Position numbers and translations under genes: made by a program | Shown here: piece after piece, positions 18,090 through 27,747 of the stretch | How positions within the stretch are numbered: position 1 is the first letter of the stretch | Layout: every line of letters starts with the position of its first letter | Notes under the pieces: generated by a model | Databases searched by the model: none | Told to the model about the DNA's origin: nothing | What the model saw: the letters and a program-made list of their open reading frames with translations, nothing else | NCBI GenBank assembly: GCA_963736675.1 | Contig: CAVTPT010000004.1 | Coordinates: forward strand, 1,116,001 to 1,180,000 | Reading direction: 5' to 3' | Source of the DNA: LD21 sp963736675 | Lineage (GTDB): Bacteria; Bacteroidota; Bacteroidia; Bacteroidales; VadinHA17 | DNA length: 64,000 nt

Positions 18090-20057
18090 TTATGCGTCAA
18101 TCCTGGCATATTTAGCATGCTTTTCGATGAACTCCCTGCGTGGAGGGACCTCATCGCCCATCAGCATTGAAAATATATGGTCGGCTTCGGCAGCGCTTTC
18201 TATTGTGACCTGTCGTAATGTTCGTGTATCCGGATTCATTGTTGTGCTCCAGAGCTGTTCTGCATTCATTTCACCGAGACCTTTGTATCTCTGTATTCCC
18301 ACTGAGGACTCTTTTCCCTGTCCAAGTTCAATAACTACAGCATCTCTTTCCTCTTCGGACCAGCAATAGCGTTCGGCCTTCCCTTTTTTCACAAGGTAGA
18401 GAGGCGGAGTGGCAATGTAGATATTGCCTCCCCGGATAAGGTCCTGCATATATCTGAAAAAGAACGTCATAATAAGGGTGGTGATATGCGACCCGTCGAC
18501 GTCGGCATCGGTCATGATAATAATTTTATGATATCTTAGTCCGGTAAGGTTAAGAGCCTTGCTATCCTCCTCGGTTCCTATGTTGACGCCGAGTGCCGTA
18601 AAGATGTTCTTAATCTCCTCGCTTTCATAGATCCTGTGTTGCATTGCTTTTTCAACGTTCAGTATCTTTCCCCTGAGAGGTAGTATTGCCTGGAACCTGC
18701 GGTCGCGTCCCTGCTTGGCTGTTCCACCAGCAGAATCACCTTCCACGAGGTATATTTCGCATTTTGAAGGATCCCTGTCGGCGCAGTCGGCCAGTTTACC
18801 GGGCAAACCCGAACCTGAAAGCACATTTTTACGCTGGACAAGTTCCCTTGCTTTCCGGGCAGCATGGCGGGCTGTTGCGGCGAGTATCACTTTCTGGACT
18901 ATTATCCTGGCATCTTTGGGATTCTCTTCAAGGTAGTTTGTAAGCATTGTGCTTACAGCCTGATCGACAGCTCCCATTACTTCGGAGTTACCAAGTTTTG
19001 TTTTTGTCTGACCCTCAAACTGAGGTTCCGCAACCTTGACCGAAATAATAGCTGTGAGTCCTTCACGGAAATCATCGCCGTTAATATCGAACTTCAGTTT
19101 TGATGTTGCCCCTGAATCCTCGGCATATTTTTTAAGTGTTCTTGTCAGACCTCTTCTGAATCCTGCAAGATGGGTTCCTCCTTCAATGGTATTAATGTTA
19201 TTGACATACGAATGCACATTCTCGGAGAAGGAGTTGTTATACTGAAGAGCTATCTCAACCGGGATTTCTGCTTTGTCGAATGAAATATGAATAGGCGTTT
19301 CGATAAGGCGTTCCCTGTTTACATCGAGATAATCGACGAATTCTTTAAGTCCGAGGGATGACTGGAACTCTTCATAGCGCGCCTTTCCTCCGTTCCCGTT
19401 TTCCACAATTTCCCTCATATCCATGATAGTCAGTAAGATCCCCTTATTAAGGAAAGCCAGTTCACGAAGCCTTGCTGAAAGGATCTCGAAATTGAATTCC
19501 GTAGTCTGGAAGATTGTTGCGTCGGGTTTAAATGTTATTTTGGTACCTGACTTCTGGGTATTACCAATAACCTCCACACCTGTAACAGGTTTTCCCTTGC
19601 TGTATTCCTGCCTGAACAGCTTGCCTTCGCGCATTACCTCGGCTATAAGAACTTCAGAAAGGGCATTTACACACGATACACCAACTCCGTGAAGCCCGCC
19701 AGAGACTTTGTAAGATCCCTTGTCGAATTTGCCTCCGGCATGCAATACGGTCATAACGACTTCGAGCGCTGATTTCTGCTCCTTTTCATGAAGACCTGTA
19801 GGTATTCCTCTTCCGTCGTCGGTCACCATAAGTGAACCGTCTAAGTTAATTACTACGTCGATCCTTGAACAAAAACCGGCGAGAGCCTCGTCTATTGAGT
19901 TATCAATAACCTCGTAAACAAGGTGATGGAGTCCTTTTATTCCAATGTCACCAATGTACATTGCAGGTCTCTTTCTCACAGCCTCAAGACCTTCCAGCAC
20001 CTGAATACTCTCGGCTGAATATTCAGTTTCCTGCAATTTTCTTTCCTTTTCAGTCAT
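18090..20057 (-). CDS. gyrB: DNA gyrase subunit B
   Basis: A 655-residue type II topoisomerase ATPase subunit. The start MTEKERKL at 20057 is preferred to one six codons upstream. GHKL ATPase motifs: EVIDNSIDEALAG, DDGRGIPTG and GGLHGVGVSCVNALS. The transducer domain follows. The TOPRIM motifs are EIYLVEGDSAGG with the catalytic Glu, and DADVDGSHI for metal. The C-terminal QRYKGLGEMNAEQLW and the end RREFIEKHAKYA are typical of GyrB, without the large proteobacterial insertion. ParE cannot be excluded strictly, but the motifs fit GyrB better. A -7-like CAAAGATA (plus 20211-20218) lies upstream without a clear -33 partner. Confidence 0.95.
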   Translation of the reverse strand: MTEKERKLQETEYSAESIQVLEGLEAVRKRPAMYIGDIGIKGLHHLVYEVIDNSIDEALAGFCSRIDVVINLDGSLMVTDDGRGIPTGLHEKEQKSALEVVMTVLHAGGKFDKGSYKVSGGLHGVGVSCVNALSEVLIAEVMREGKLFRQEYSKGKPVTGVEVIGNTQKSGTKITFKPDATIFQTTEFNFEILSARLRELAFLNKGILLTIMDMREIVENGNGGKARYEEFQSSLGLKEFVDYLDVNRERLIETPIHISFDKAEIPVEIALQYNNSFSENVHSYVNNINTIEGGTHLAGFRRGLTRTLKKYAEDSGATSKLKFDINGDDFREGLTAIISVKVAEPQFEGQTKTKLGNSEVMGAVDQAVSTMLTNYLEENPKDARIIVQKVILAATARHAARKARELVQRKNVLSGSGLPGKLADCADRDPSKCEIYLVEGDSAGGTAKQGRDRRFQAILPLRGKILNVEKAMQHRIYESEEIKNIFTALGVNIGTEEDSKALNLTGLRYHKIIIMTDADVDGSHITTLIMTFFFRYMQDLIRGGNIYIATPPLYLVKKGKAERYCWSEEERDAVVIELGQGKESSVGIQRYKGLGEMNAEQLWSTTMNPDTRTLRQVTIESAAEADHIFSMLMGDEVPPRREFIEKHAKYARIDA

Positions 20058-20308
20058 TTTTTTCAGAATTACCAACCAGTATCTACAACAGGGTATACAT
20101 ACTATTTATGATATAGAATGAGAGTTGATTTTTTGCACCCCTGGCTTTGATAAAAATGCTTCCAAAACCTTGTTATAAACAACTGATTTTATGAATTTTA
20201 ATTAATGGCACAAAGATAATGAATTCCTGCGCCATTTTAGTTAAATTAGGTTAAAAGTAATCCACAATTTATTAAAGAAATTAACAATGGAAGCGGCATT
20301 TAAAAAGA

Positions 20309-22033
20309 TCAGAGGCTATAGGTGAATCCCGCCATTATCATGAACCTCTGTGAAGGGTAAAAGGCCCATTCCATATACCTCTTAAGTGAGATATTATTTA
20401 TTTTAGCCCAGAAGGAAAGGATCTTTGTATAGCGGTATTCTGCTCCCAGGTTAAGGTTCACATGGACAGGATAGCCGATGGCAGCCGGAATGAGTGTCTG
20501 CCAGCCAGTGGGACTTTCGCTTATAACATACTTCCGGCTTCCCAGGAGGGTGAGGCTTGTACCGGCTATCAGCTTGTTCCTCAGGTTATACTTAACTTCG
20601 AGGCTGCCATCCCAGGAAGGCTTATTCCAGGGGTGTTGATTGGCGGTCATTGTATATTTGTAAAAATTAGCTGTTGTATTAAATGAGATCTTATCGGAGA
20701 TCTCTCCTCCCATCTCACCATGAAAATTAAGAAGATCAACATCATCGGGGAGTGGAATGAAATAATTACCCCTCTGGATCTGCGATGCTGTGTCGGGGTG
20801 CACAATGTTGGAATAGAAGAGCATATCGTTGATCATCGAATATGAGACTGAAGCCAGGTAGGTCCCTCCTATTCCATTATTCCCTTTCAGTCCGCCTGAA
20901 ATTATCAGCGAGTGGTCGGTGTTTGGCAGTACAAAGAGAGAACCGTCGGGTACCAGAAAAGGATTCTCCGCTACAATTTTCAAGGGGTCATTGACTTCAA
21001 GTCTCCCGTTCAATCCGGCAAAGAACCTGATATATTCCGGGACAATGCTGAAGCTGAATGTCACATCGGGATAAAGATGGAACTGCGTCTTATCTGCCAG
21101 ATCTCTTTCGAGCATTACCTGCACGCCGAGTTTGAAGCTCCATTGTTCCGTACTTTTCTTCAAAAACGGAGATGCAGAAGCTACATACCTCGACTTGTCA
21201 TTTATCGTATCGGACAGTTTATACCGGTCGAAGGCAATATCCGATCCCACATAAAATCCTTCATAAAGTCTGGCCATGGTGCCGGTAAATCCAAAATGGT
21301 TCTGGAAGAGATATTTTGTATTCCGGAAATAATCATAAAAAAGGTCAAAATCGTACGAGAAATCTGTCGAATCGAGGTTAAGAGAGGCAAATGAGACTTT
21401 ACCCCCGATGTCGAGGTAACCCAGCCTGATCGAATCCCTTTCGGCTTCGTAGTTCTCTATAAGGGGATCATATCCGTATGCATACCTGGTTTTCTGGATC
21501 AGATCAACCGAACCCTCAAGAAAATTCTTCCTGAAGAATTTTTTACCGAACAGTGAAGCGTCGTTGTCCATATAGCCGGCATATACTCTTTCGAGGTTTT
21601 CAAGTACAAGGTTACCATTGGATGAATAGTGACGGCCATAAAATCCGAGGGCTCCCTTTTTTGAGCGTTCGTTGGTTATGCTGATCTCTGCCAGCGGCGT
21701 CAGATATGTTCCAAGTCCGATATTAACATAGCTCTTGTAAAGTTTTGGTAAGGGATCGGAAAGCAGTGCGGCCGACTTGATAGGGCTTATTGTATAGACC
21801 GGCGAAAAAGGAGTTGTATTGATCTCATATGTAAAATCGGGGGTGAACGATACGGTATCGTTCACTTCGGGGAGATAGCTTCTTTTTTTAACATCCGGGA
21901 GGGATGGTTTATACGGGTTATAGAGAGTCACTTCTCTTTTCAGCACCGGATCTTTTGTATCCACCTGTGCGGCAACCGGGATTAAAAACCAGGTCAGGAG
22001 GCTCAGTATAGTTATATAATTCTTTATCATCAT
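20309..22033 (-). CDS. Outer-membrane beta-barrel protein (TonB-receptor-like)
   Basis: A protein of about 574 residues. The start near 22033/22030 (MIKNYITIL) is chosen because it gives a signal peptide ending PVAAQ and because longer versions would run into the upstream gene. The mature sequence is rich in alternating aromatic/polar strands (for example FYGRHYSSNGNL and SFDFDLFYDYFRN-like stretches) and ends in an aromatic-rich strand with FTYSL, the hallmark of outer-membrane barrels. No plug domain is visible. It follows a 1011-residue TPR protein with about 50 bp between them, so the two are probably co-expressed and may form an envelope complex. Function unknown. Confidence 0.75.
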   Translation of the reverse strand: MMIKNYITILSLLTWFLIPVAAQVDTKDPVLKREVTLYNPYKPSLPDVKKRSYLPEVNDTVSFTPDFTYEINTTPFSPVYTISPIKSAALLSDPLPKLYKSYVNIGLGTYLTPLAEISITNERSKKGALGFYGRHYSSNGNLVLENLERVYAGYMDNDASLFGKKFFRKNFLEGSVDLIQKTRYAYGYDPLIENYEAERDSIRLGYLDIGGKVSFASLNLDSTDFSYDFDLFYDYFRNTKYLFQNHFGFTGTMARLYEGFYVGSDIAFDRYKLSDTINDKSRYVASASPFLKKSTEQWSFKLGVQVMLERDLADKTQFHLYPDVTFSFSIVPEYIRFFAGLNGRLEVNDPLKIVAENPFLVPDGSLFVLPNTDHSLIISGGLKGNNGIGGTYLASVSYSMINDMLFYSNIVHPDTASQIQRGNYFIPLPDDVDLLNFHGEMGGEISDKISFNTTANFYKYTMTANQHPWNKPSWDGSLEVKYNLRNKLIAGTSLTLLGSRKYVISESPTGWQTLIPAAIGYPVHVNLNLGAEYRYTKILSFWAKINNISLKRYMEWAFYPSQRFMIMAGFTYSL

Positions 22034-22082
22034 AATAAAATTTCTAAAATCCTTTTTCCATTTGCAATTCATGTCATGTAAA

Positions 22083-25000
22083 TCAGACACCGGCATCCTG
22101 TGTCCTGGCATCAAGTGCAGCGAGTTTATCCTTTACTTCATCAAGAATTCCGTCATCATCAGCTGAATAGTATTCCCGCAGGCTCTGGAGTGTTGCCCTT
22201 GCCTGAAGGAGATCCCCCTTTCTGACGCTTATATCGGAGAGAAGGAGGAACATCCTTGCCATCCAGAACTGGTGGGGGGTGTTCTGGCTTATGAAATCGT
22301 TAACGGTTTTTTCCGATTCGTCGATCAGATCTTTTTTATAAAGCAGTTCTGCCACCCTGTATTTCGATTCGGCTCCCTCAGCGCTTGCCACTTCGGTGGA
22401 GACTTTTCTGAACTGCGCGAGGGCCTCGTCAAATTCGTTAAGGCTGTAGTGTGCTTTACCTCTCATAAAGGTTGCTTCGCGCAGCAGTTCATCAGGAAGG
22501 TCGGCAGCTGCAGCTATTTTTTCGGATGCCATGATGGTCTTCCGGGCATCGCCGGCCTGGTAAGCCGAGCGCAGCTGTCCCTGCAGGGAAATGAACCTGA
22601 TCCCGGAATTTCCGGCTATTGTCTCAAGCCTTTCATAATAACGCAGGGATGTTGTATAGTCCTCATTGGCATAAAGAATAGCAGAAGCTCCGGTGAGCGC
22701 CTGTTCAAGAAACTGGCTGTTCGGTATGGATATTACCTCCTGATATAAGCTCAGGGCCTCGTTGCTGTTACCCGACGAATTCAGGCACTCAGCCAGGTAG
22801 AACATGGCGTTGATCCTGAAACTCCCGTTCTGAAACTCTTTCAGATAATTTCTGAATATCTCCGATGCCCTCGTGCAATTACCTGAGATGTACAGATTCT
22901 CGCCCGACATATATAGAAGGGAATCCCTCTGTGACTGGTCAATATCTCCAAAGCTATCCTGTGTCTTTGCATATGCGAAGTATGATTCCACATCGTTCAT
23001 TTCGACATATACGTTTCTGAGACCCGTCATGGCGTAACGTGCCTCAGGAGACGTCTTGTAGGTTTCGATCACCTTCCTGTACTGTTCGATAGCTTTCTCA
23101 TTCTGACCCTGGTTATAATAAAGAAGCCCAAGCTGGACTATTGACCTCGGGACGAACGGGCTTGAAGGATATCCCGATATTACGGTATTGAAATCCGCCT
23201 CGCCGGCCCTGAAATTTTCCATCACCAGATATGCCCTCCCTCTTTCAAAAATTGCATTGGGTACATACGATGAGGTCCTGTAATTCGTGACTAGAGCAGT
23301 CAACACCTCTGTTTTGCCTTTCTGATTATTCATTAGTCCCATTGAAAAGGCTTTCTGGAACATGGCATAGTCGGCATCGGTCTTTCCGTATCCGATAACT
23401 TTATCGTAATATGTTATTGCCATTGCATAATCGGTGGTAATATAGTAGCAGTCAGCTATCCTGCATTTTGTATCCGTAATGATCTCGGGCTTTGCATTTG
23501 TAACTGAAGATTCAAACGCTTTGAAGTGGTTAAGTGCCCCGGAATAGTCTTTAAGGCTGAACAGAGCATAACCAAGATTATATCTTACAAGATTAAATTC
23601 ATCCAGCGACGAAGATCCGGGTATTCCCATAAACTCCTGGTAATCGTCTCTTGCACCCTCATATTGTCCCATCCTGTACCGGGCTTCTCCCCGCCAGTAA
23701 ATTGATCTGGCACGTATCTCCCTGTTATACTTTTCGAACATGAGCGATCTGTCAAACATTGCTATCGAGGGTTCGATCTCCATATTATTAAAAAGCTCAA
23801 GTCCCCTGAAGAAAGTGACTCTCTGATAAGCCTCTTCAAGCCTGCTGTCCTTATTCCGTATCTTATCGAGCGAAGCAAGTGCTGCCTTATAGTTTTTGAT
23901 CTGCATAAATGTGGCGATGAGGTAATTGTAAGCCTCCTCGATCCTGTCGGAGCCGGGATACAGATCTATATATTCCTGGAAAGCCTCAATGGCTTCGCCG
24001 AAAGGGGAATAGGATGTCTCGTAGGTAAGCCTGGCATAGTTAAAGAGAGACTCCTCCTTTATGGTGTCGTCAAAATTCATCCTGGAGGCTTCGCTGAAGG
24101 CAAACTGGGCGCGTTTCTTATCGCCCTTTTGCAGGTAGCAGTCACCAAGAATATGCCAGATGTTCTGACTTATAAGGTCCGATTTTGCAGCTACACTTAA
24201 AAAGACCTTTATTGCTTTGTCTGTTTCGCCTGTCTTATAATAACAATAACCAAGCTGATATTTATCTTCCCTTGCGCTCGCTTTTGCCGTTTTGGAATAA
24301 TTCTCAAGGTACGGTATAGCCTCGCTGTATTTCCCCTGGTTGTAGTAAGCGTCGCCGATAAAGCGGTACAGTTCAACAGCTCTCTCCTTCGGGGCCGATT
24401 CGAGAAGACCGGGAGCCATACTCAGAATGCCGTCGTAGTCTTTCTTCATATAAAGAATCTGGACAATATAGAACGGGACGACCGAACCGAAGGTCTCATC
24501 ATCCCTGAGAAGCATAAAACCATCCAGAGCTGTCTCATACATCTTCTGCTCGTACGCGATATGGGCTGAATAATAGATTGCAGGAGGTGTATATTCGGTA
24601 TCGATATCTTTTATCTCCGAGAACATAAGAAGAGCTTTCGGCTTATCACCTCTTATGTAGAGTGAATAGCCGTACCTGAAAAAATATTCGGCCAGTTTCT
24701 CATCCTTCAGCTCCTGCCTGTTTACAGTCTCATAATAAGTAGCTGCTTTCCGGTAATTTTTATTCTGATAAAAATAATCAGCAAGGTCAAGCCTGGCATT
24801 ATTGATCTTCGGACTTTCGGGATGGGTGGCAATGAACATGATCATCCGGTATTCCGAATCAGGGTTAAAAAGCCTCAGTGCCGAGACGGCAGCATAATAT
24901 TCTGCATCTGAGCGCAATATTGTGTTACTTCCCTCATTGTTTTTGAGGAACAGGTCGAAGAGCCTTATTGCTGCGGGATACTTCTCCTTATTGAACAATT

Positions 25001-25118
25001 CCATTCCCATATTGAATTCTGATCCGGCTTCATACCCTGAGAATGAGACCTGCGCAGATATCCGGAAGCCGGAAACGACAAGGATGCTAAATATCAAAAT
25101 GAGCTTTATTCTGTTCAT
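22083..25118 (-). CDS. Large exported tetratricopeptide-repeat protein
   Basis: A 1011-residue protein with a signal peptide (about residues 1-22, GFRISAQ) followed by TPR or TPR-like helices over nearly the whole length. Repeated patterns such as YYNQGKYSEAIPYLENY, GYCYYKTGETDKAIKVF and YYNQGQNEKAIEQYRKV recur about every 34-37 residues. TPR arrays are protein-binding scaffolds; in the periplasm of Bacteroidota they often help outer-membrane assembly. The barrel protein directly downstream is the obvious candidate partner. It is divergent from ftsE. No catalytic domain is seen. Precise role unknown. Confidence 0.88.
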   Translation of the reverse strand: MNRIKLILIFSILVVSGFRISAQVSFSGYEAGSEFNMGMELFNKEKYPAAIRLFDLFLKNNEGSNTILRSDAEYYAAVSALRLFNPDSEYRMIMFIATHPESPKINNARLDLADYFYQNKNYRKAATYYETVNRQELKDEKLAEYFFRYGYSLYIRGDKPKALLMFSEIKDIDTEYTPPAIYYSAHIAYEQKMYETALDGFMLLRDDETFGSVVPFYIVQILYMKKDYDGILSMAPGLLESAPKERAVELYRFIGDAYYNQGKYSEAIPYLENYSKTAKASAREDKYQLGYCYYKTGETDKAIKVFLSVAAKSDLISQNIWHILGDCYLQKGDKKRAQFAFSEASRMNFDDTIKEESLFNYARLTYETSYSPFGEAIEAFQEYIDLYPGSDRIEEAYNYLIATFMQIKNYKAALASLDKIRNKDSRLEEAYQRVTFFRGLELFNNMEIEPSIAMFDRSLMFEKYNREIRARSIYWRGEARYRMGQYEGARDDYQEFMGIPGSSSLDEFNLVRYNLGYALFSLKDYSGALNHFKAFESSVTNAKPEIITDTKCRIADCYYITTDYAMAITYYDKVIGYGKTDADYAMFQKAFSMGLMNNQKGKTEVLTALVTNYRTSSYVPNAIFERGRAYLVMENFRAGEADFNTVISGYPSSPFVPRSIVQLGLLYYNQGQNEKAIEQYRKVIETYKTSPEARYAMTGLRNVYVEMNDVESYFAYAKTQDSFGDIDQSQRDSLLYMSGENLYISGNCTRASEIFRNYLKEFQNGSFRINAMFYLAECLNSSGNSNEALSLYQEVISIPNSQFLEQALTGASAILYANEDYTTSLRYYERLETIAGNSGIRFISLQGQLRSAYQAGDARKTIMASEKIAAAADLPDELLREATFMRGKAHYSLNEFDEALAQFRKVSTEVASAEGAESKYRVAELLYKKDLIDESEKTVNDFISQNTPHQFWMARMFLLLSDISVRKGDLLQARATLQSLREYYSADDDGILDEVKDKLAALDARTQDAGV

Positions 25119-25348
25119 AACTTGCTTTTTTCGTCATGCCATTATTAATACCCCAAGGCAGTCCTTAAATGCCCCGGACCTGCAACAAATTAATAATAAG
25201 CTAAATATAAACAATTTCATTTTTTTGCCGGGCAAGCGTAAAATTACAACTATTAAACGCCGGCATCCGGTCTTTATTACTGATTTTATTAACATCTAAA
25301 TGTTATTTATCAATTCTTTCATTATTTTGCAGAATAAAAAGCTGGAAA

Positions 25349-26065
25349 ATGCAGGAAAACCTCCCCCTAGACGTGATTATTGAACTGACTGACTGTAACA
25401 TATGGCAACAGGATCATCTGGTTCTTACCAATGTTAACCTGACTGTAAAAAAGGGTGAATTCGTTTACCTTGTAGGAAAGGTGGGAAGCGGAAAAAGCAG
25501 TCTTATTAAGACTCTTAGCGCTCAATTGCCGCTTAAGGAGGGGAAGGGTATTATTGCCGGGTTCAACCTCACAGAGTTAAAGGAGAGGGAGATACCTTAC
25601 CTGAGGAGAAAACTTGGCATTGTCTTTCAGGACTTTCAACTATTGACAGACAGGCCCGTCAACGAAAACCTGGAGTTCGTCCTGAAGGCAACCGGATGGA
25701 AGGAAAAGAGCGAAATTGATTCGAGGATAGCGGATGTACTGGAGAAGGTAGGTCTGGGTCTTAAGGGCTATAAGATGCCGCATCAGCTGTCGGGAGGTGA
25801 GCAGCAGAGGGTAGTGATCGGAAGGGCTCTGCTCAACGATCCTGATATAATACTGGCCGATGAGCCTACCGGCAACCTCGATCCCGAAACATCGGAGGGA
25901 ATAATCAGGCTTCTGAAAGATATCAGCACTACAGGCAGGGCTGTTATTGTTGCCACCCATAACTATACCATACTGAAAAAATTTCCGGCAAAGACTTACA
26001 AATGTGAGAACGACAGGCTACTCGGTGTAAGCAATGATGAGGAAATAGATATGGAAACGCTGTAG
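25349..26065 (+). CDS. ftsE: FtsE-like ABC transporter ATP-binding protein
   Basis: A 238-residue ABC ATPase. Walker A GKVGSGKSS is at 43-51, the Q-loop FQDFQLL near 93, the signature LSGGEQQR near 148, Walker B IILADEPTGNLD near 165-176, and the H-loop ATHNY near 203. Similarity is to FtsE, which with FtsX regulates peptidoglycan hydrolases at the division site from the inner face of the membrane. FtsX is not adjacent, which is common in this phylum. The gene is single, with a TTATTTTGC element about 20 nt before the start that resembles a -7 box. A MacB/LolD-like ATPase is the alternative. Confidence 0.88.
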   Translation: MQENLPLDVIIELTDCNIWQQDHLVLTNVNLTVKKGEFVYLVGKVGSGKSSLIKTLSAQLPLKEGKGIIAGFNLTELKEREIPYLRRKLGIVFQDFQLLTDRPVNENLEFVLKATGWKEKSEIDSRIADVLEKVGLGLKGYKMPHQLSGGEQQRVVIGRALLNDPDIILADEPTGNLDPETSEGIIRLLKDISTTGRAVIVATHNYTILKKFPAKTYKCENDRLLGVSNDEEIDMETL

Positions 26066-26070
26066 AAGAA

Positions 26071-26277
26071 GGCGTGTTGGCAGTAAAGTTCCAAAGTTCC
26101 AGAGTTCCAAAGTTTCAAAGTTAAGAACTACCTTTACATGGTTAACCCTGGAACCTTGGAACCCTGGAACCTTGGAACATTGGAACATTGGAACCCTGGA
26201 ACCTTGGAACCTTGGAACCCTGGAACCCTGGAACCCTGGAACCCTGGAACCCTGGAACCCTGGAACCCCGGAACCCT
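26071..26277. repeat. Composite 8-bp minisatellite, copy 2
   Basis: The left arm (about 26085-26122) is made of TTCCAAAG/TTCCAGAG 8-mers and the right arm (about 26143-26277) of some sixteen GGAACCCT/GGAACCTT/GGAACATT 8-mers. The core AAGAACTACCTTTACAT at 26123-26139 is the reverse complement, with one change, of the core at 11735-11751. The left boundary contains GGCGTG (26071-26076). The array runs up to the stop codon of the gene at 26278. It lies between two convergent genes. The arms can pair, giving a potential long hairpin. Confidence 0.88.
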
Positions 26278-27588
26278 TTAACCCGGGTGTTGATTTGCCA
26301 GGGTGAATTCAAACAGAGATCTCATCTTTTTACATTGCGGGTCATCGAGAAGTGAGGTGTTATGCCAGACACTGACAAAGAGACCGCCTGCCTTTTTTAC
26401 CTCATTTATCATTTCCAGGATTACTGTTTCGGACTTATAATTCTCCGTTCCGTCATTCTTATCCACGATAGTATCCATAAGCTGGAACGGAATTATTTTC
26501 AGTCCGGTTACCTGTTCAATATTTAAATCATAGAAATAGTAGGGTCGGGCAATTCCTGCCCTGAAGCCCGCAGTGTCGGAGTATCCCATTGAGTAGTCGC
26601 AGGTGATTCCCGAGGCTGAAGCATTCCTCAGGGTAAGCGGGAACCTGAGTCTCAGGAAATGGAATCTGCTTAAGCTGATACTGTGATCAAGGATTGAGGC
26701 AAGCCGTTCAATTTCAGCCCTCAGGGATGAAAGCTGCCATCCTGCCGCGTAAGACGGATGTATCCCTGTTTTATATTTTCCGGTAAGATTTTTTATCAGC
26801 TCCCTGTAATACTCATTTTTCCATGAAGGATTTTTATCGTGCTGCGAATGGTCGCCTACAGGGAAAAAAAACATGGCGTCGCTGTTATTCTTACCGATCT
26901 GTTCCGAGATATAGCCGAACACTTCATAAGGATCTTTTTCACCACGGGCTATACAACCGAATCTCTCATCCTGATGACCTGTCCCTTTAGTAATGTCATG
27001 AATAAAACCGCTCATATTCCTGAAAAAACCTTTGCCCCTGTAGGCAAAAGCCTCATCAACGTCAATTGTCATTAGGGATGAATATTCATTTCTTTTAAAA
27101 GCGAGGGTCCTGAATTTTTGCAGGAGACATCTTGCAAACTCCTTCACCCACAGGTCAACAACCGGGATTTTGAGGAAACCATGCCTGGCTGCCAGCGAAG
27201 AAGATGATCTGAACCTGCCATATTCGTCAGGTTCAAAACCCAGATACTCCTCATAGCGGCTCAGCAGATAGAATGAGGCCGCAAAAATGTCAAACGGAAT
27301 ATCGGAGCCGGGTTCTGTCTGAAAGAATACAGGCAGGCCGTTCCATTCACTAACCCGAATATCTTTTGGTCCGGTTCCGGATTCAAAGATTATGGAGGAT
27401 GGACTCATTCTGAAGGAGCCCGGTATATCTTCGGCTGAATAATTTATCACAGGGTTTTTTCCCAGCTTCCGTCTGTCGGTGACCATCTCCCAGGGCAGTC
27501 CCAGCATGTCGTCCAGAATAAATCCGGCTATATATTTAAGTCGTGCTACTTTACTGGTTGTAAATATTTTAACAGGTTTTGATTCCAT
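26278..27588 (-). CDS. Polysaccharide-deacetylase-like protein (DUF7033 type)
   Basis: A protein of about 436 residues when started at MESKPVK (27588); the longer frame extends into the promoter region of the divergent helicase gene. The N-terminal half (about 1-180) has the pattern of a DUF7033-like region: FILDDMLGLPWE, then FDIFAASFYLLSRYEEYL. The C-terminal half resembles a polysaccharide deacetylase NodB fold: SLMTIDVDEAFAY with the Asp pair, FFFPVGDHSQHD, and GIHPSYAAGW with a conserved His. No signal peptide, so likely cytoplasmic. Such proteins usually act in polysaccharide or surface-glycan biology. The exact substrate is unknown. Its stop codon abuts the minisatellite. Confidence 0.78.
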   Translation of the reverse strand: MESKPVKIFTTSKVARLKYIAGFILDDMLGLPWEMVTDRRKLGKNPVINYSAEDIPGSFRMSPSSIIFESGTGPKDIRVSEWNGLPVFFQTEPGSDIPFDIFAASFYLLSRYEEYLGFEPDEYGRFRSSSSLAARHGFLKIPVVDLWVKEFARCLLQKFRTLAFKRNEYSSLMTIDVDEAFAYRGKGFFRNMSGFIHDITKGTGHQDERFGCIARGEKDPYEVFGYISEQIGKNNSDAMFFFPVGDHSQHDKNPSWKNEYYRELIKNLTGKYKTGIHPSYAAGWQLSSLRAEIERLASILDHSISLSRFHFLRLRFPLTLRNASASGITCDYSMGYSDTAGFRAGIARPYYFYDLNIEQVTGLKIIPFQLMDTIVDKNDGTENYKSETVILEMINEVKKAGGLFVSVWHNTSLLDDPQCKKMRSLFEFTLANQHPG

Positions 27589-27747
27589 ATGTACAAAATT
27601 AATCAATAAAATGATTACATTTGCGCCCTTATTTAACAAAGTGATTTCCTTCATGCGTATAATGGCAATTACCCGGTTTGCAAATGAGTTCATTCTTGCC
27701 GGGATCAAAAATTCCCCGCTGCCGGGACCACTGCACAAAACTTAATA

